Notes under the pieces: model-generated
Told to the model about the DNA's origin: nothing
Seen by the model: only the letters and a program-made list of their open reading frames with translations
The model's database searches: none
Made by a program: the position numbers and the translations under genes
Assembly (NCBI GenBank): GCA_963971305.1
Contig: OZ020309.1
Location: forward strand, 4,519,001 to 4,583,000
DNA length: 64,000 bases
Source: Arcuatula senhousia
Lineage: Eukaryota; Mollusca; Bivalvia; Mytilida; Mytilidae
Direction: 5' to 3'
Shown: positions 44,450 through 57,004 of the stretch, one piece after another
How positions within the stretch are numbered: position 1 is the first letter of the stretch
How the letters are laid out: each line of letters begins with the position of its first letter

Positions 44450-46680
44450 GGATAGCATAAAGGGAAATCGCTTTACTGAAGAAGTAGTTTTTACTCACCT
44501 TGACTGAAGTCCCTTATGAACAATTGCCATCACTTGGCGTCAGCCATCGTCTGTCGTCTGTTAACAATTTTCAATATGATCAATACTTTCGTCTCAATAG
44601 AAATTAATGACACTTATTATTATTTACTGCATGGTTGTGATTCATTTTTTGATCAATTAGAAAAATGGCTGTTGTTATAAAAAATAGAAAATATGTTATG
44701 ATAACAAAAAACGGCCCATAACTCAGAAACTTTATCAGAAATCAAAGAAAAATCTAAAGAATATAATCTTTTGCTCTACAGAATCGGCAGCTCTACTAAA
44801 GTCTCCGTCGGTCGAAGATGATTCCCTACATGGTCATGGTCCCTTATATTAAAAAAATATCATGTTCTTGGATTATAGAAGGAAAACTATTGCAGAAAAA
44901 ACAACGCTAACTTAAATCTTCATTAATCTCTGCAAAAGTTTCCATTGGTTTTAAGTTGTCAGATTACTCCCTAAAGGTATAACAGATGAGAGAGGGACCC
45001 ATATACATGTAGCCTAACGATCAGGTAAGCAATTCAGGCTCTTGGAGCCTCTCAACTTAAGCTAGCTATAAATTGTGATTCAAAACATAAACAAAATCAG
45101 CTATAAGTAACGCACAATTATTTTTGAAGATACCAACATGAAAAGGTCAATTTTATTGAAGATTAGAGATATTTTATTGCTGTGTGTATTTTTTATACTT
45201 TAATACACTAATTCATATGGTATATTATCCAAGGCATTTTTTGCAACTTCTGTGTTGACATAAATTAGTTCATTGTTAATGAAGCTTTTTACAAGCAAAT
45301 ATCTGCAACAGTTTTCATTCTAAAGGCCATAATCATGAACAAACGTTATGTTTTACCTTCAAATAGACATATTTTTTATAAGGGGTCATCTTACAACTTC
45401 GACTTAATTAAGACTTGTGTAGTTTTGATGCTGGAGAGGGAGAGTTGCATCATATTCTCTCTACCACTTGTACTGTTTGATGTCCAACTACAAACAAGTC
45501 TGATCACATGGTCTATCAACAATCGAAACACAAACCCTAATCATTAATCATGTCAAGTTTTATAAAATTGTGATCAAAAGTTTCAGAGAAAAGATTTTTG
45601 TAGAATTAATAACAGGTGACAGTCGTCGGTGGACGAAAAGCGATGGCAATAGCTAACCGATATTTGTTTTACAGAAGTATTTTTGAATAAATTTAACGTC
45701 ACCGACGATAAGTGGTCATTTTGGATTAAACTTGAGTATTACTTTCTGGAAGGTAATGTATTACTAGCGCCATTTATCTTTAGAAAGTTTCATCAATATT
45801 GGTTGACATATCGCAGTATAATATAATTTAAATGAACTGATTTCTTATATATATTTTTTAAAATCAATCAGGTGGTTATTAAAAAGTATAAAAGATAGGG
45901 AAAATCCGAAGCAGCATTCCATCTCCAGGATTAAAAGCTGTACAAATCTCACCGTTGGGAGTTATTTCCCTCTTAATTGTCAAAATTGACCATTTTCACA
46001 GTTTTTGGACTTTATCTTGAAAACCTGAAATTCTAAAATAAATTAGCATTTAAGAATTGTGAAGCTCATTGAGATCAACAAAAATGAATCCAGGGTCAAA
46101 TTGTCAGATCAACCGTTCTAGAGTTTTTACCCTTTAACTGTTTTTTTTCTATGAATGTTAAAGTTCTGGTTTTAAAAAATCTTCTTTTCTGACACTACTG
46201 AAGGGATTGCTTTGAAATTTTGTACACTTTATCTTTAGGATGTCCTGTACGAAGTTTGTGAAATTTATTCACGCCGACCAACCAACATGGCCATCGTTGC
46301 TATAAATATAACAGGGGGGTCAGACCATTGTTTTTAGCTTATAGCTCAAAAGGTATAATAGATAGAGAAAATCAAAAGCAACCATCCATCTTCAGCTTCA
46401 AATGCTCTACAAAACTCTTCATTGAGTGAAAGTTGTGGGACAATTCCTTGTAGCCGTTATTTCTCCTTAATCATCAAAATTGAGCATTTTCACTGTTTCT
46501 GGACTTTATCTTGAAAACTGCAAGTGCTAAAGAAAAAGTGAGCATTGCAGAATTGTGAAGCTCATTGAGATTTACAAAAATGAATTCAGGGTTAAAATTG
46601 TCAGATGGACCTTTGTAGGGGTTATGGATCTTTTAAAGTGAAAAATATTGTTTTTCGTGTATTATGTTTTAGTATGTACC
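44450..46680. repeat. MITE-like regions with degenerate ~160-bp cores
   Basis: Two zones. 44510-45050 runs from ttactcaccttgactg to ggtaagcaattcaggctct, then tggagcctc. 45880-46660 has repeated ggactttatcttgaaaac, aagctcattgagat and ttgtcagat blocks. The style is shared with 22500-23515 and 54890-55760. No gene seen; the ~70-codon frame at 45335-45547 has no support. Confidence 0.55.
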
Positions 46681-46924
46681 TGAAAATTCAAGCTTTTTCT
46701 TTAGAAATTGCGGAAAAATAAAATGCGTTTTAACAATAATACTTACATGATTAAATCACGTTTCATATGTGGAATAAAGACGTAACTCACTGTGCAATAT
46801 TTCTACCAAAAATCATTTTTTCATTCATAACCACACATAAAAAGTCATGTATTTACTCCTGTATTATATCTTCCCTTCACAGGCGATGACTTTACACACG
46901 TACCTATTTGGTACCTTGCTACCT

Positions 46925-47195
46925 GTACTGAGATGCTCACCTTAGCATCCCTGATATGTCATCACAAACCTGTTGTGTTTTGTGTAACTACCGGACCCCA
47001 AGATCGCAATGAAAGAAGGAGGTTTGGCGCGCCTTAAAACCTGGTTTAGCCCATCATTTCTTTTGAAATGCCTATACCAAGTCAGGACCATTGCGGTCTT
47101 CAATTTTCCGGTATGTCTTCCTTGTTTTGTTTCGTCTTATGGACATTTGAGATTGATTCTCCAAGTTCGGTTATTTTGTTATTACCTTTATTTCC
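46925..47195 (+). repeat. P2 tail copy
   Basis: gtgtaactaccggacccca, aggaggtttggcgcgcc and ccaagtcaggaccattgcg, to attaccttta. RT sequence is absent. Confidence 0.75.
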
Positions 47196-48117
47196 TAAAC
47201 TTCGAGATGATGGAATATTGGCACATCGTTTATTACATTATACTATGATAATTAAACAATATTCCGGTACATCTCTCAGTTGGATAGAAATTTGAATACA
47301 GAGCACTAAAAATGTATCAATTATGACTACTGATGATAAAATTTCCTTTGAATTTGAAACATTCATTATTATTCTGAATTTACAAATAGGTTTTGACGAT
47401 TTTTCAATCTGTGTATTACCATTAGTAAAACAATTATAATTGTTGAAAACAAAACATCTTTTATTTAGGCATTCAATATTAATATGGAGTCTGTTACAGA
47501 TGTTGCTAAACAAATTATACAAAAGACATTGTCCTACAAACGTAAGATTGTATTGTTCATAAAAGTGTTCACACTGAATACTTTATAGACTGATTTGCAT
47601 ATACATGTATTTCAAATAAGTGCAGAAATTATGCTTACAATATTCTTTTAAATGATATTTATTCGATGACAAATATATTTTATATCGCATGTGTTGTAAT
47701 ATTCAATTACACAATATTTTCATAATGCAATTTTTGTAAAAAGGAGGGTCTATCAACATGCTCATTGAAAGATTAGAATTCACAGTGTTTTGTTCTTTGA
47801 TATGAAATAATATGCACAAAAAGGTTAAAGATAGCAGCAGTAAATATAACATTTTTAAATGGTTGTATTCTATATTTGTGCAAAATACAAATTTAGAGTG
47901 CATCTCTTAACATAGTTTTGAAATCATTTTAAGCATTTGATATCATTTTGAAGAATACTATATGCATCTTTTCTGTATTGATATTTTAGCTCAAATATAT
48001 ATACAAGGTTGTATTAAGGCTCGATTATCTTCCCATTAATGTAATTGTCTGAATAATCATCGATTGTTTGGATCAATAAATTATTTATGGTCATTAAACG
48101 CAAACATAAATAGCAAT
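47196..48117. other. Unassigned AT-rich sequence
   Basis: Only short frames and no recognised repeat landmarks. Confidence 0.4.
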
Positions 48118-48970
48118 TAAAGGTAATAACAAAACTACCGAACTTGAATGATCAATCTCATAGTCCAGAGAAAATGACAAAAACGAATCAGTCATACCGG
48201 ATAATTGGTGGATCGCAATGGTTCTGACTTGGCGAAATGGTGGGTTAAACCAAGTTTTATGGCGCCAAACCTCCCTCTTCCATTGCGATTTTAGGATCCG
48301 GTAATGACCATAGAACGCAACATAGTTGTGAGACACAATAGGGATATTGAGGTGATCATAGAAGCAGAGGTACCAATGGGGTATCCGAATGTCAAAAGTC
48401 CGAAAGGGCAGAGACTAAACCAGTAAACACAAACAAGAACGGGACAAAAACAGACAACACGTAAAACATGGAAACACAAAACAACTGAATATCAATCAAC
48501 AACGCGAACTCCAGTCGAAACAAGAGTGAACTCAGGTGCTCCGGAAGAGTAAGCAGTTCCTGCTTGCTATAGCACACCCGTCGCGTTGCCAATAGTCCAT
48601 TCAGCGTGTCAAATCCAGTAAAGGAAGACAAAACAACACACTATGACAAACCAACATCTGCACTCATCTGAGAGATCGAAATCCCATATTTGTCTATAAG
48701 TGCATGATGTCTTCCGTAAAATTTCTTGAGTGAAGACAGCAACCGAGGAGCAACATAACCCTGTGTGAGCAATTTTTGCGTCAGACGTGTCGCTCTGCTA
48801 AGGAAATCGATGTAAGTCCCGCACGCTCTGGAGTAACGAATCAATTGAGATACGTAAACTCCATAAGCTGGAGCTGACGGAATGTTGCTACACAAGAAGG
48901 GGAAGTTGACGATCTCAGTATAGCAGACCAGTCAAACACTAATTAAAACAATTAATCAACATATCTTTTA
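48118..48970 (-). repeat. P2 tail split by a P1 insertion
   Basis: P2 tail at 48118-48360 and 48912-48970 is continuous with the reference copy at 40943-41230 once 48361-48911 is removed. The 48118 side lacks a short piece around cctgtaccaagtc. Confidence 0.8.
48361..48911 (-). mobile_element. P1 copy (RT C-terminus and tail) nested in P2
   Basis: Starts gaagcagaggtaccaatgg (the reversed 3' end). It includes a - strand open frame at 48895-48641 ending ISISQMSADVGLS, with SNIPSAPAYGVYVSQLIRY and SSLKKFYGRHHALIDKYG. About 85 codons are open and very close to 31245-31499. The P2 target read gtgatcatctcag; the flanks now read gtgatcat and gacgatctcag, consistent with a short duplication around gatc. 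Confidence 0.82.
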
Positions 48971-50200
48971 AATATGACTACATGGTAAAAAATAGCAAAA
49001 AAAATGCCACGAAAACAAAGCGTTTAAAAGTGCTGCAATATCGGTACCTGTTAAAAAAAATTATATATGCATATTGTTCACTATATTTCTATTTCTATCG
49101 TAACTAATTCACAACACCTTATGAAATTGCATTCCCTCTCATTGTAAAAAAGACAGCAATATGAAACCAATGCTTTCATTTTTTTTTGTCAAAATGAGTA
49201 TATCCAAAATGGCGCATGTTTTACCCTGTTTGTCTGGTATAATCAGAAAATTTGAAAGTTTAGATGTTAAAGGATGCCAAACGACCGAAAACTGCTGTTC
49301 CCCAAAGAAGAAATGCATAATGCTAAATTTGAAGGTTGTCTGATATACTCATATAATTGTTGTCTTTTATCAATATAATAAAATTAACAGTAAAATGTAA
49401 ACTTTTTAAAATTTCAGAAAATGAATCTAAGCACTTAAATGGCTCTTAATGCTTTTTTGCTTCCGAATTACGTTTTTACTTAAGTTTGACATACAAGTGA
49501 AAGATATAAAAAAATAGACTTAAAGAAAAGGATATGCCTTTTCAATATTATTTTACCTGACATGCCAATCAGATAACCTGAATAACATTTTTTTCTGAAA
49601 GCTTAAAGTTATGTTCCGTGTTTTCCTTGGGAAACTATACACTGAATAAAAACAAACAACACTAGCGATGGAAAACTTACAAATGTATAACGCTTGTGTC
49701 TTCAAATACTCTTCAAATGCATGAAACACAAGGAACGTACCACTTTACTTCATTTCCTTTGGCTTCAAGATTTGATAACAGATATCTCTAAAAGTAGTTG
49801 TCGGGTTGATATGAGATTTCTGCACAGTATTTTTGCAGTCCATAACATCAATTTCTGCATTTTAAAAACAAATCAGCTTTTTCAGTTTTGAATTTCTAAA
49901 ATAATGGAGGTTTAACCCGAAAATGAAGAAAATCACAAATTTTGAGAAGTCTTGATCTGTGTCTAAATATCTAAATATGTGAAAACATACTTTGTCAGAC
50001 TTTTCGGAAACACACATGTTTGATGTTGTTTTTTTCGACTTCTGTATCAAATTGTCCTATTGTCTGTGTCACTTTTTGAATTAACAGTTGGTGTTGTATT
50101 GTATTTAGTCTACTCTAGCATGAAAAATTATATTTTTCAAAAATTATCGAAGAATTCTGATAGAAAAGTAGTTGTGTGATACTTGTGTTGCCGAGTATAC
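48971..50200. other. Unassigned sequence
   Basis: Short open frames at 49161-49343 and 49694-49891 have no recognisable domain and no clear splice context. No repeat landmarks. Confidence 0.4.
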
Positions 50201-50204
50201 ATAT

Positions 50205-50450
50205 TCGGATATGACACACTGAATTGGAAATTAGCAACATGACGGGTGAGCTATTGCAGGCAGGAACCGCTTACTCTTCCAGAGCTCCTGAGTTCGCTCT
50301 TGTCACGATTTGAGTTCGCGTTGTTGATTTCAGTTCGGTTGATTTTGTGTTTTGTGTTTTTTCGTGTGGTTTTTGTTCATGTGTACCGGTTTCGTCGTTG
50401 CCCTTTCGGACATTTGATACTTGAGTTCCCGATTGGTCCCTCTTTGCTTT
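50205..50450 (+). repeat. P1 tail copy
   Basis: gatatgacacactgaattgg, tgagctattgcaggcagga, cgttgccctttcggacatt and ggtccctctttgc in P1 order. RT sequence is absent. Confidence 0.72.
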
Positions 50451-51392
50451 TTCCGTTAACAGGAAGTTGAGGAACGACTATAAAATCGTGTAACAACATA
50501 CAGCACTATACGACACAGGTCAGTACATTCCAATATGAAAAGACTGTTGCGTGAAGTTGCTCAAAGTGTTATGTTAGTTTTGTGACGTGCAGAATGACGC
50601 AGGACGCCGCTAAACAATGGATAGTACCAAAGCAAAATTACTTCTTTATCTCGTTTTGCTACGCACGCATATTAGGGATTTCTCAACAAGACACGAACGA
50701 AAGGTCTCGTAGATCTACGTCTCGACAAAAGGCTAAAACGGGGAGCCATTATTTTATGAAACATTATAACGCGATGCAGAGTTGACCAATAATAAACACA
50801 AAGTGTTATTAGGCCGTTCAACTGTTTTGAAGATAGAAAGCCTTGAAATGATCTACCAATAGTTCACGAGTCCGGGTGCGAGCCATTTCAATTTACACAA
50901 ACTACATTTAGTACAGTGTACATATAGTTCCTTTCAGCACGGCGGTCCATTTTTATGCGTACGTTTAATATGCTACCGTGTGATTTTCACTATACAAATG
51001 AAAAAAAAAGAAAAAAAAAACTGTTACAAAAGTTGCCTCGCCACAGCCATGTATAATGTCAAATTAGTTATAAAACAAAACAAAAAAATGATTTTCTATC
51101 TTTGTGTACACGCTTGCAGCACTATATGGGATAAATGGAGGTGATGACAAAGACAGAATGATAAAATGAGCATTAAATATGAAATAATCCAGGTCCTTCA
51201 TGGTACGATTTTTACAAACAGCTGTACATGTTAAAGTGTGTTTCAAGATCACACATAACTTGCCCTATTTTTTTTACACAAATATCAACTGTTTTTCTTA
51301 ATTCAAAATTTCATCGCACGAGTATAGAATACTCTCTACCTTAATATATGTATGACAAATGGAAGGAATGTGCTTGGTCTATATTTATTAAA
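50451..51392. other. CpG-bearing unassigned region
   Basis: 50520-50780 is richer in CpG (gtgacgtgcagaatgacgc) and has a 67-codon + frame from 50582 that I do not recognise. It could be a promoter or first exon. Poly-A at 51000-51020. Confidence 0.35.
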
Positions 51393-51540
51393 TAAAGGTA
51401 ATAACAAAACTACCGAACTTGAATGATCAATCTCATAGTCCAGAGAAAATGACAAAAACGAATCCGTCATACCGGAGACTTGGTGGATCGCAATAGTCCT
51501 GACTTGGTACAGGCATTTTAAACGAAACGGTGGGTTAAAT
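51393..51540 (-). repeat. P2 tail, short copy
   Basis: aaaggtaataacaaaacta through gtcctgacttggtacaggc to ggtgggttaaat, where it stops abruptly. Confidence 0.75.
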
Positions 51541-52177
51541 AACAGCTCCTATCTTTTCATGATTAGTGATAGATGTGAAAATAAGAATTCTTTAGATAGG
51601 GCTTCAAAATTTGGACAGCTAGATAAAACGTCAAGTGCTATTCTATCTGGTGGCTGTTAATTTATTTTGTATACATTATTTGTTTGATGTACGTTTCCTC
51701 CTAGTCTAATTTTTATAGCATTTTCGGAATTATTGTTCGGCATGATAAAGGATGGGTTGCGATAAGGCCCTATTTTGGCCCATCTATAGGCGAAAAAAAA
51801 AGTTTTTCGTAGTATCTTACTTTATATCTTTTATTTTGTAGCAAAATGATTGTCCTGTTGTAAAAGACTACTTTAAAATACGGCTTCGAAAATAGGGTTC
51901 AAAATTGACCCATTTTGAATGAAAATTTCATCTTGATTTAAAGAAAATTTCAAGGTAGGGCTTCAATAAATTCAAATTTTGTGCTAAAATACCTGAAGCC
52001 AGTGTTAAAGATTTTAAAGAAGGTTCATCATATATATGCATCACTTTAAACAACAATTTTGAAATTAAAATGACCGTTAATCTCAACCAAAACGAAGAAA
52101 ACGGAGAGATTTCGCTCATTTCTTAACAACTGACAACAAGTTAAAAAATAATAGTCTTTTTAAATTTTCAGTATGTT

Positions 52178-52268
52178 TTGCACGCGGAACCAGCTTGAAA
52201 CTTTCATAAAATACATATTTTAGTTATACGAGATTTTGAATAAAATATGGAGCTGGTTCCGCGTGCAA
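52178..52268. repeat. Perfect 18-bp inverted repeat
   Basis: ttgcacgcggaaccagct at 52178-52195 and its exact reverse complement at 52251-52268, with a 55-nt AT-rich loop. It could be the ends of a tiny foldback element. Confidence 0.75.
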
Positions 52269-52404
52269 GGTTATACTTCCGGGAAGGATACATATCACTC
52301 ATTTGTGCAACTTTCCCATAAGCACAATGTTAAAATCATTTGTGGTGGTTCACTTCAAGCACCATTTACTAAAAAATGGGAGTAAAGCAATAACTAACTA
52401 ACTC

Positions 52405-52540
52405 CTAGCGTGTCTGATGAAGGTTAATCCAGAAAAGCGCATCACACGCAGTGAAATTTTGCTTTTGTACATTAATTAAAATCATTTTAATATGTGGATC
52501 GTGTCTTTTTGGCACATATTCCATATTCTTTCGTGTTTAT
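52405..52540 (+). repeat. Dispersed repeat R, best copy
   Basis: ctagcgtgtctgatgaagg, ttaatccagaaaagcgca, tcacacgcagtgaaattt, atatgtggatcgtgtcttt and catattccatattctttcg. Confidence 0.75.
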
Positions 52541-52574
52541 TTTTATAACTAACTAAAAAATAAGATTATACAAG

Positions 52575-52707
52575 TATCACCCTAGTTGGTGTGTGACCCG
52601 GTGGTTTCTTTCCCCGAGAAAGTAAGGTCACCCGAGGGCTTGCCCCGAGGTTGACCTTACTTTTCGAGGGGAAAGAAATGCCGGGTCACATATCAATTAG
52701 GGTGATA
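52575..52707. repeat. 133-bp foldback element
   Basis: Arms pair almost end to end: tatcaccctagttggtgtg with tatcaattagggtgata, gtgacccgg with ccgggtcac, tttctttccccg with gaggggaaagaaa, and agtaaggtcacc with gttgaccttact. The loop is about 10 nt. A related half copy is at 30365-30487. Confidence 0.88.
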
Positions 52708-54889
52708 ACTGTTATATTATATCGAATATTTAAATGAAACTAATTCAATATTAAATTCTGAAACGTATTTCGGACATTTTTACCGTTTCCTTTGAAAAAA
52801 TACAGCCCATGCAATGTTGAAGTAAAAAACATGGGGTTCACGTGCAAAATCTCACCGAGAGGGTGACCTTACCATGCGACCCAACGATTAAGGTTGACCC
52901 AGCGAAATATCACATGTCACGTGACCACGTCTAAGCGAATCACAATAAAGATTTTTATATGAGTATATAATATAAGCTTTTCAACTACAGACGTTTATTT
53001 AAAAAACAAATATTAACCTTTCCAACAAGACATTTTGTGATATAACTTCTTTAATTTTATTTTTGACATTTGATGTTGCCAGTGTCAAAGGGAGATTATT
53101 CAAATCGTAAAAAAATTCAAAGTATCTTTACAAAACTTTACCTATCTGTACAAAGTACAAATTACTGGTTTAATATATTTTTGACATACAAAGCACGACA
53201 CAATGTTTATGGTTACCATCAAATCTTTAATATGAAAAGCACGATCCCCAGAAACAGTTTTGCTAGCCGTATCTTTGTGTTTTTGTATACTTTAATGATG
53301 TATCCCCATTATTACTTTCGTAGAGTTTCGTTCGTTTGTGTCTTGTTGAGAAACCTCTAATAGTAGGAACATTGCTTTTTACTTTATTACATTTTTTTTT
53401 ATAAATTCATATCCAATAATAGACTGGTTATATCCGATTATTATGAATGGTAATATCCAATCACTTATTAATTGGTTATATCAAATCTGGTCTGCTTTGA
53501 GTGAACCAGACCTAATATTAAGTTCTGGTCTGGTTTACTAGCGGACTTCGGGTGGACCAGACCTACGTAGTTCGAATCCGCTTTTTATTCCTACATAACT
53601 GAACTTAAGTTTTGGACTGACACAAGCCTTATTGTGTAGAAACAAGAAAAAGAATATTTTAAGCAATAAATACATGTATCAACAACAAGCATAAATTTTA
53701 GTTAATATATTGATGCACGAAAAGGGGCGATCTAACCCAAACAGCAATCATTATAATCATGATAATCATTACTTTCCCCCACATCATTTTCCCCTTCGAT
53801 GAGTTATTTTAATACGTATAAAAGCTTGTAGGACTGGACTGTAGGACTGTGACGTCAATTTCTAATGACCAATCAGATGTGTTGTTTCATGGGGGTATTC
53901 TCCAATGAAGAGTAAAGGTCAATAAAGGGAATGTTGATGGAATGACAACAACGAAATAATGAGAAACATTTTAAAAGTGTAAGCCCCATTTACATGCACA
54001 GTTTTACATACGTGTGCATTTTTACATACGTATGTAATTTTACACATGGGAGTGAGCTGCTCCAATTATAAAGAAGGGAGGCAGTAACCTTCTTCTATCT
54101 CGTGGAGGTTCTAAGCAGAACTCGGAAGACCACCAACAGTTTTTTAACAACTAAAACCGGTGCAGAACAATGTATATTGAAACTGTTATAAATTTATTTC
54201 CAGTGGCCAACCTATTCCCAGAGTAGTGTATACACAAGAAGAAATAACCACATGGTAAGATTTTACTTATGATAACTATTATTTCAATAAAGCATACATT
54301 TAAAAGAACCTTCCATTTTTTCAGGTTAAACAAATAATGAAAATCACACTTTATGAAGAATATAGCGTAAAACCTCTGAAGAAACTGCAGAAAAAATGCA
54401 GTGTAAAAAAAAAACGACAAACTAATTATGAAATGAAACACTGGTTCCTTTTTCGATGTGAACTGGGTCAGGTATTTTGTACTTGACCATTTAATCTCTC
54501 AAAGAATACTTGGGTATCGTGCTATCGTAAAATTGCTTTTTTGTCATGAAATTCTATTGATTATTTCTATTTAGTAAGATAACAAAATTGTTCATTTTCA
54601 TATTTCATGTATTTATGATTTAATGTTAAAGACATAAGAATCCCGTTTGACTAAAAAGCCTTCAAGTTGTTTAATTGGACTCAAAAATTTCCTTCTCTTA
54701 AAAAAAAACATACCGTACATGCCGTACCGGGGTTGTTTTTATTTCATTCAAAGTGTTGTTAATTTCGATCCCGGATATACAAACAATTTGAGAAGTAGAA
54801 CATAAATGCGATGTTTTTTAGCAAAGGTCACGTGAAAAGCTGTTGACCCGAAAAGGTATTATATTTGCGGAAAGTCTCAATCGGGACGT
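52708..54889. other. Unassigned; possibly intron upstream of the hydroxylase exon
   Basis: Contains cgtgcaaaatctcaccgag and ggtgaccttaccatg-type sequence at 52840-52880, related to the foldback before it. A 96-codon + frame at 53070-53360 and a 96-codon - frame at 54151-54441 have no recognisable domain. 53490-53580 repeats ctggtctg/cagacc words. I found no hydroxylase exons here. Confidence 0.4.
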
Positions 54890-55760
54890 TTTACAGGGGT
54901 TATTGCCCTTCGATAGTCAATACTAGTGTTTTGTTCATGTTTTGCCCTACAGAATGAAAACTATTGCAGCGAGAGAAAGCTGTTGCTTGCTTAAACCTTC
55001 AGCTCATCGAGCTCTACAAAACTCTTCATTTGGTCCGTGATGTCCTATGACCCCCTATTGGGTTTTTATGACCCAATAAACTTCTAAAATAGCGGTTTTT
55101 TTTTCAAGTTTTTTTCGTATAGAATCAGATGGAGAAAAACTGTTGCGTGTTTTAACCTGCAGCTCTTTAAGCTCTAAAAAATGTCATTAGGTCGAAGATA
55201 ATAGATGATCCCTTGTAGGTTTTTTTGCCCTTTTAAGGTCAAAAATAGCGTTTGTTTATGTATTTGTCCTATAGAATGAAAACAAATTGCATATAGAGAA
55301 AAGATGTGGATTGAATTATGTTCAGCTCATTGGGCTCTACAAAAGTCTCCATAGGGTCGAAGATGTCAGATTACCCCTTATAGGGGTTATGGCCTTTTAA
55401 ATGTCAAAATAGTGTTCTTTAACATGAAAACTATCTAAGATAGAGAAAAGCCGTTGTTTGCTTCAGCCTTCAGCCAATTAAACTCTACAAAAGATTCATT
55501 ATGTCAAAGATTGCAGATGATGTGTCATGGCCCTCCTAGTGTGAAAAATAGCGATGTTTTTCCTGTTTTTTCCCCTTAGAATTAAAACAATAGCATGTAA
55601 AGAAAAGCTGTTGCTTGCTTGTCAGCTTGTTTTGCTGTACGAAAGTCTACTTTGGTGGAGGTTGTCTGATGACCCGTTATAGGGGTAATAGCTCAGAGAA
55701 GAAACCCTTAAAGCCCAAGGACTAGGTGAGCGATCCAGGCTCCTAAGAACCTCTGTTTAA
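54890..55760. repeat. MITE-like ~160-bp tandem-core array
   Basis: Five degenerate units, each with gctctacaaaa-type, gagaaaagctgttgcttgc-type and aggggttat words, closing with aggtgagcgatccaggctc and ctaagaacctct. The end motif matches 45010-45055. Confidence 0.7.
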
Positions 55761-55899
55761 TACAACATTTTCGATGAAGAGTAAATACAAAATTTCCAAA
55801 CAGGGATAAGCAATCTCAAATGACCAAGTTATCAAAGGACAACGAATTGCAATGTCATTTTAGATGAATGAAAAACTGCAATGTCATGATGTGATACAT

Positions 55900-56145
55900 G
55901 CATATCAATAGAAATATTTTACCTTTTTGTGCACCGCCACGTAATGCATCACCTAGGCTAAATTTTCTCTCCCCTTTTGCTGTGGTCTTCAAAATTTACA
56001 GTTGCCTTGTTTCCCACCCCTATCCCATATTTCTCATAATCATTTCATGTTCATTTTATCATCCATTTATGTTCATCGCCTTACAATGACTTATACTAGT
56101 AAAACGTTGTAATGTCGTGAAAACACCAACTCACTAACTCATTCA
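55900..56145 (+). repeat. Family C element copy
   Basis: gcaccgccacgtaatgcat, gtggtcttcaaaattta, catttcatgttcattttat and caccaactcactaactcat. Truncated relative to 39040-39395. Confidence 0.65.
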
Positions 56146-56196
56146 CTCTCCTTTTTGGTATATTCCGTCCAACTGTAAACAGCTTTTTATATATTT

Positions 56197-56762
56197 AAGT
56201 CCCCGACCACGAAGTGTCGGAGGACTTATTGTTTTTGCTCAGTATTTCAATTTGTTAATAGATCTAAAGTTTGTCCTACACATCTTGGAAAAACGCTTTG
56301 ACAAATCAAGATGAAACCTACTTAGGTGGTAAGGGGGTCACTCAGAGGTGTGCAATCGACTTTTACATTTTGCAAGTGAAGATGGTCGCCGTTTCAAAAT
56401 GGCCGCCTTCGGAAAAAAGGGCAGAATTTTTTTTTCGTCCGATCGTCTTGAAAATTTGTTATCTTGGTAAAGTGGGTGTGTAAATCATCATGGCACAATC
56501 AGAATTTTTCTACAACATGCCAATTGTTGGCAATTACCCACCAAAAATCGTCAAAAACTCAACTTTGTCTGATATGCATGAAAATTGGTATTCTAAGTAA
56601 AATAAGTATTCTGTTGCCATGGGTGATCTGCCAAAATTTGCCAAAAATTAACTTTGTCCGATTTACATGAAAATAGGGTGAATGGGTAACATGGCTTTGT
56701 TGAACACCGCAGTTTTAACAACACCATAATATTGTGTTTAATGTGGGGACGGGAGGGGACTT
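56197..56762. mobile_element. MITE-like element with aagtcccc/ggggactt ends
   Basis: Left end aagtccccgaccacgaag, right end gacgggaggggactt. The interior has related blocks around tcttgaaaatttgttat and tgcatgaaaattggtat plus ccgccttcgg. Short frames inside are not supported as genes. It lies just upstream of the hydroxylase exon, in its probable intron. Confidence 0.6.
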
Positions 56763-56841
56763 TTATGTGACTTGCTTGCAATCACAATCATTAATTAGTT
56801 AATTATTTTTTATCTATCTTCCCGTTTCCTTAATTTTTCAG

Positions 56842-57004
56842 ACGATATGCTTCATCTATCAAGCGACAGTGTGAGGTGCGATTTGATCCCTACACACAGA
56901 CAATACAGGAACTAAGCGATGCCCAGTCGTTACAATATCTTAATCTCTCTCTTAGAAATGAAGTGGATTCCTTACAGAGAGTTGTCAAAGGAATGGTAGT
57001 TTAG
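56842..57004 (+). CDS. Aromatic amino acid hydroxylase, C-terminal exon
   Basis: After the acceptor taatttttcag, one base completes a codon and 53 residues follow to TAG: RYASSIKRQCEVRFDPYTQ, then TIQELSDAQSLQYLNLSLR and NEVDSLQRVVKGMVV. Biopterin-dependent phenylalanine, tyrosine and tryptophan hydroxylases end with this layout: an R-P-F-x-V-x-Y/F-D-P-Y-T segment, a beta arm and a C-terminal tetramerisation helix. Here the usual Pro-Phe of RPF is Gln-Cys. The catalytic exons (His-His-Glu iron site) are not in the window, so they are upstream across a very long intron or the exon is orphaned. The exact enzyme cannot be told from this piece. Confidence 0.68.

Noticed and set aside
50582..50785. 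67-codon frame as an N-terminal exon of the hydroxylase
   Set aside because: Basic and Ser-rich but no convincing similarity to hydroxylase N-termini, and no good donor found.
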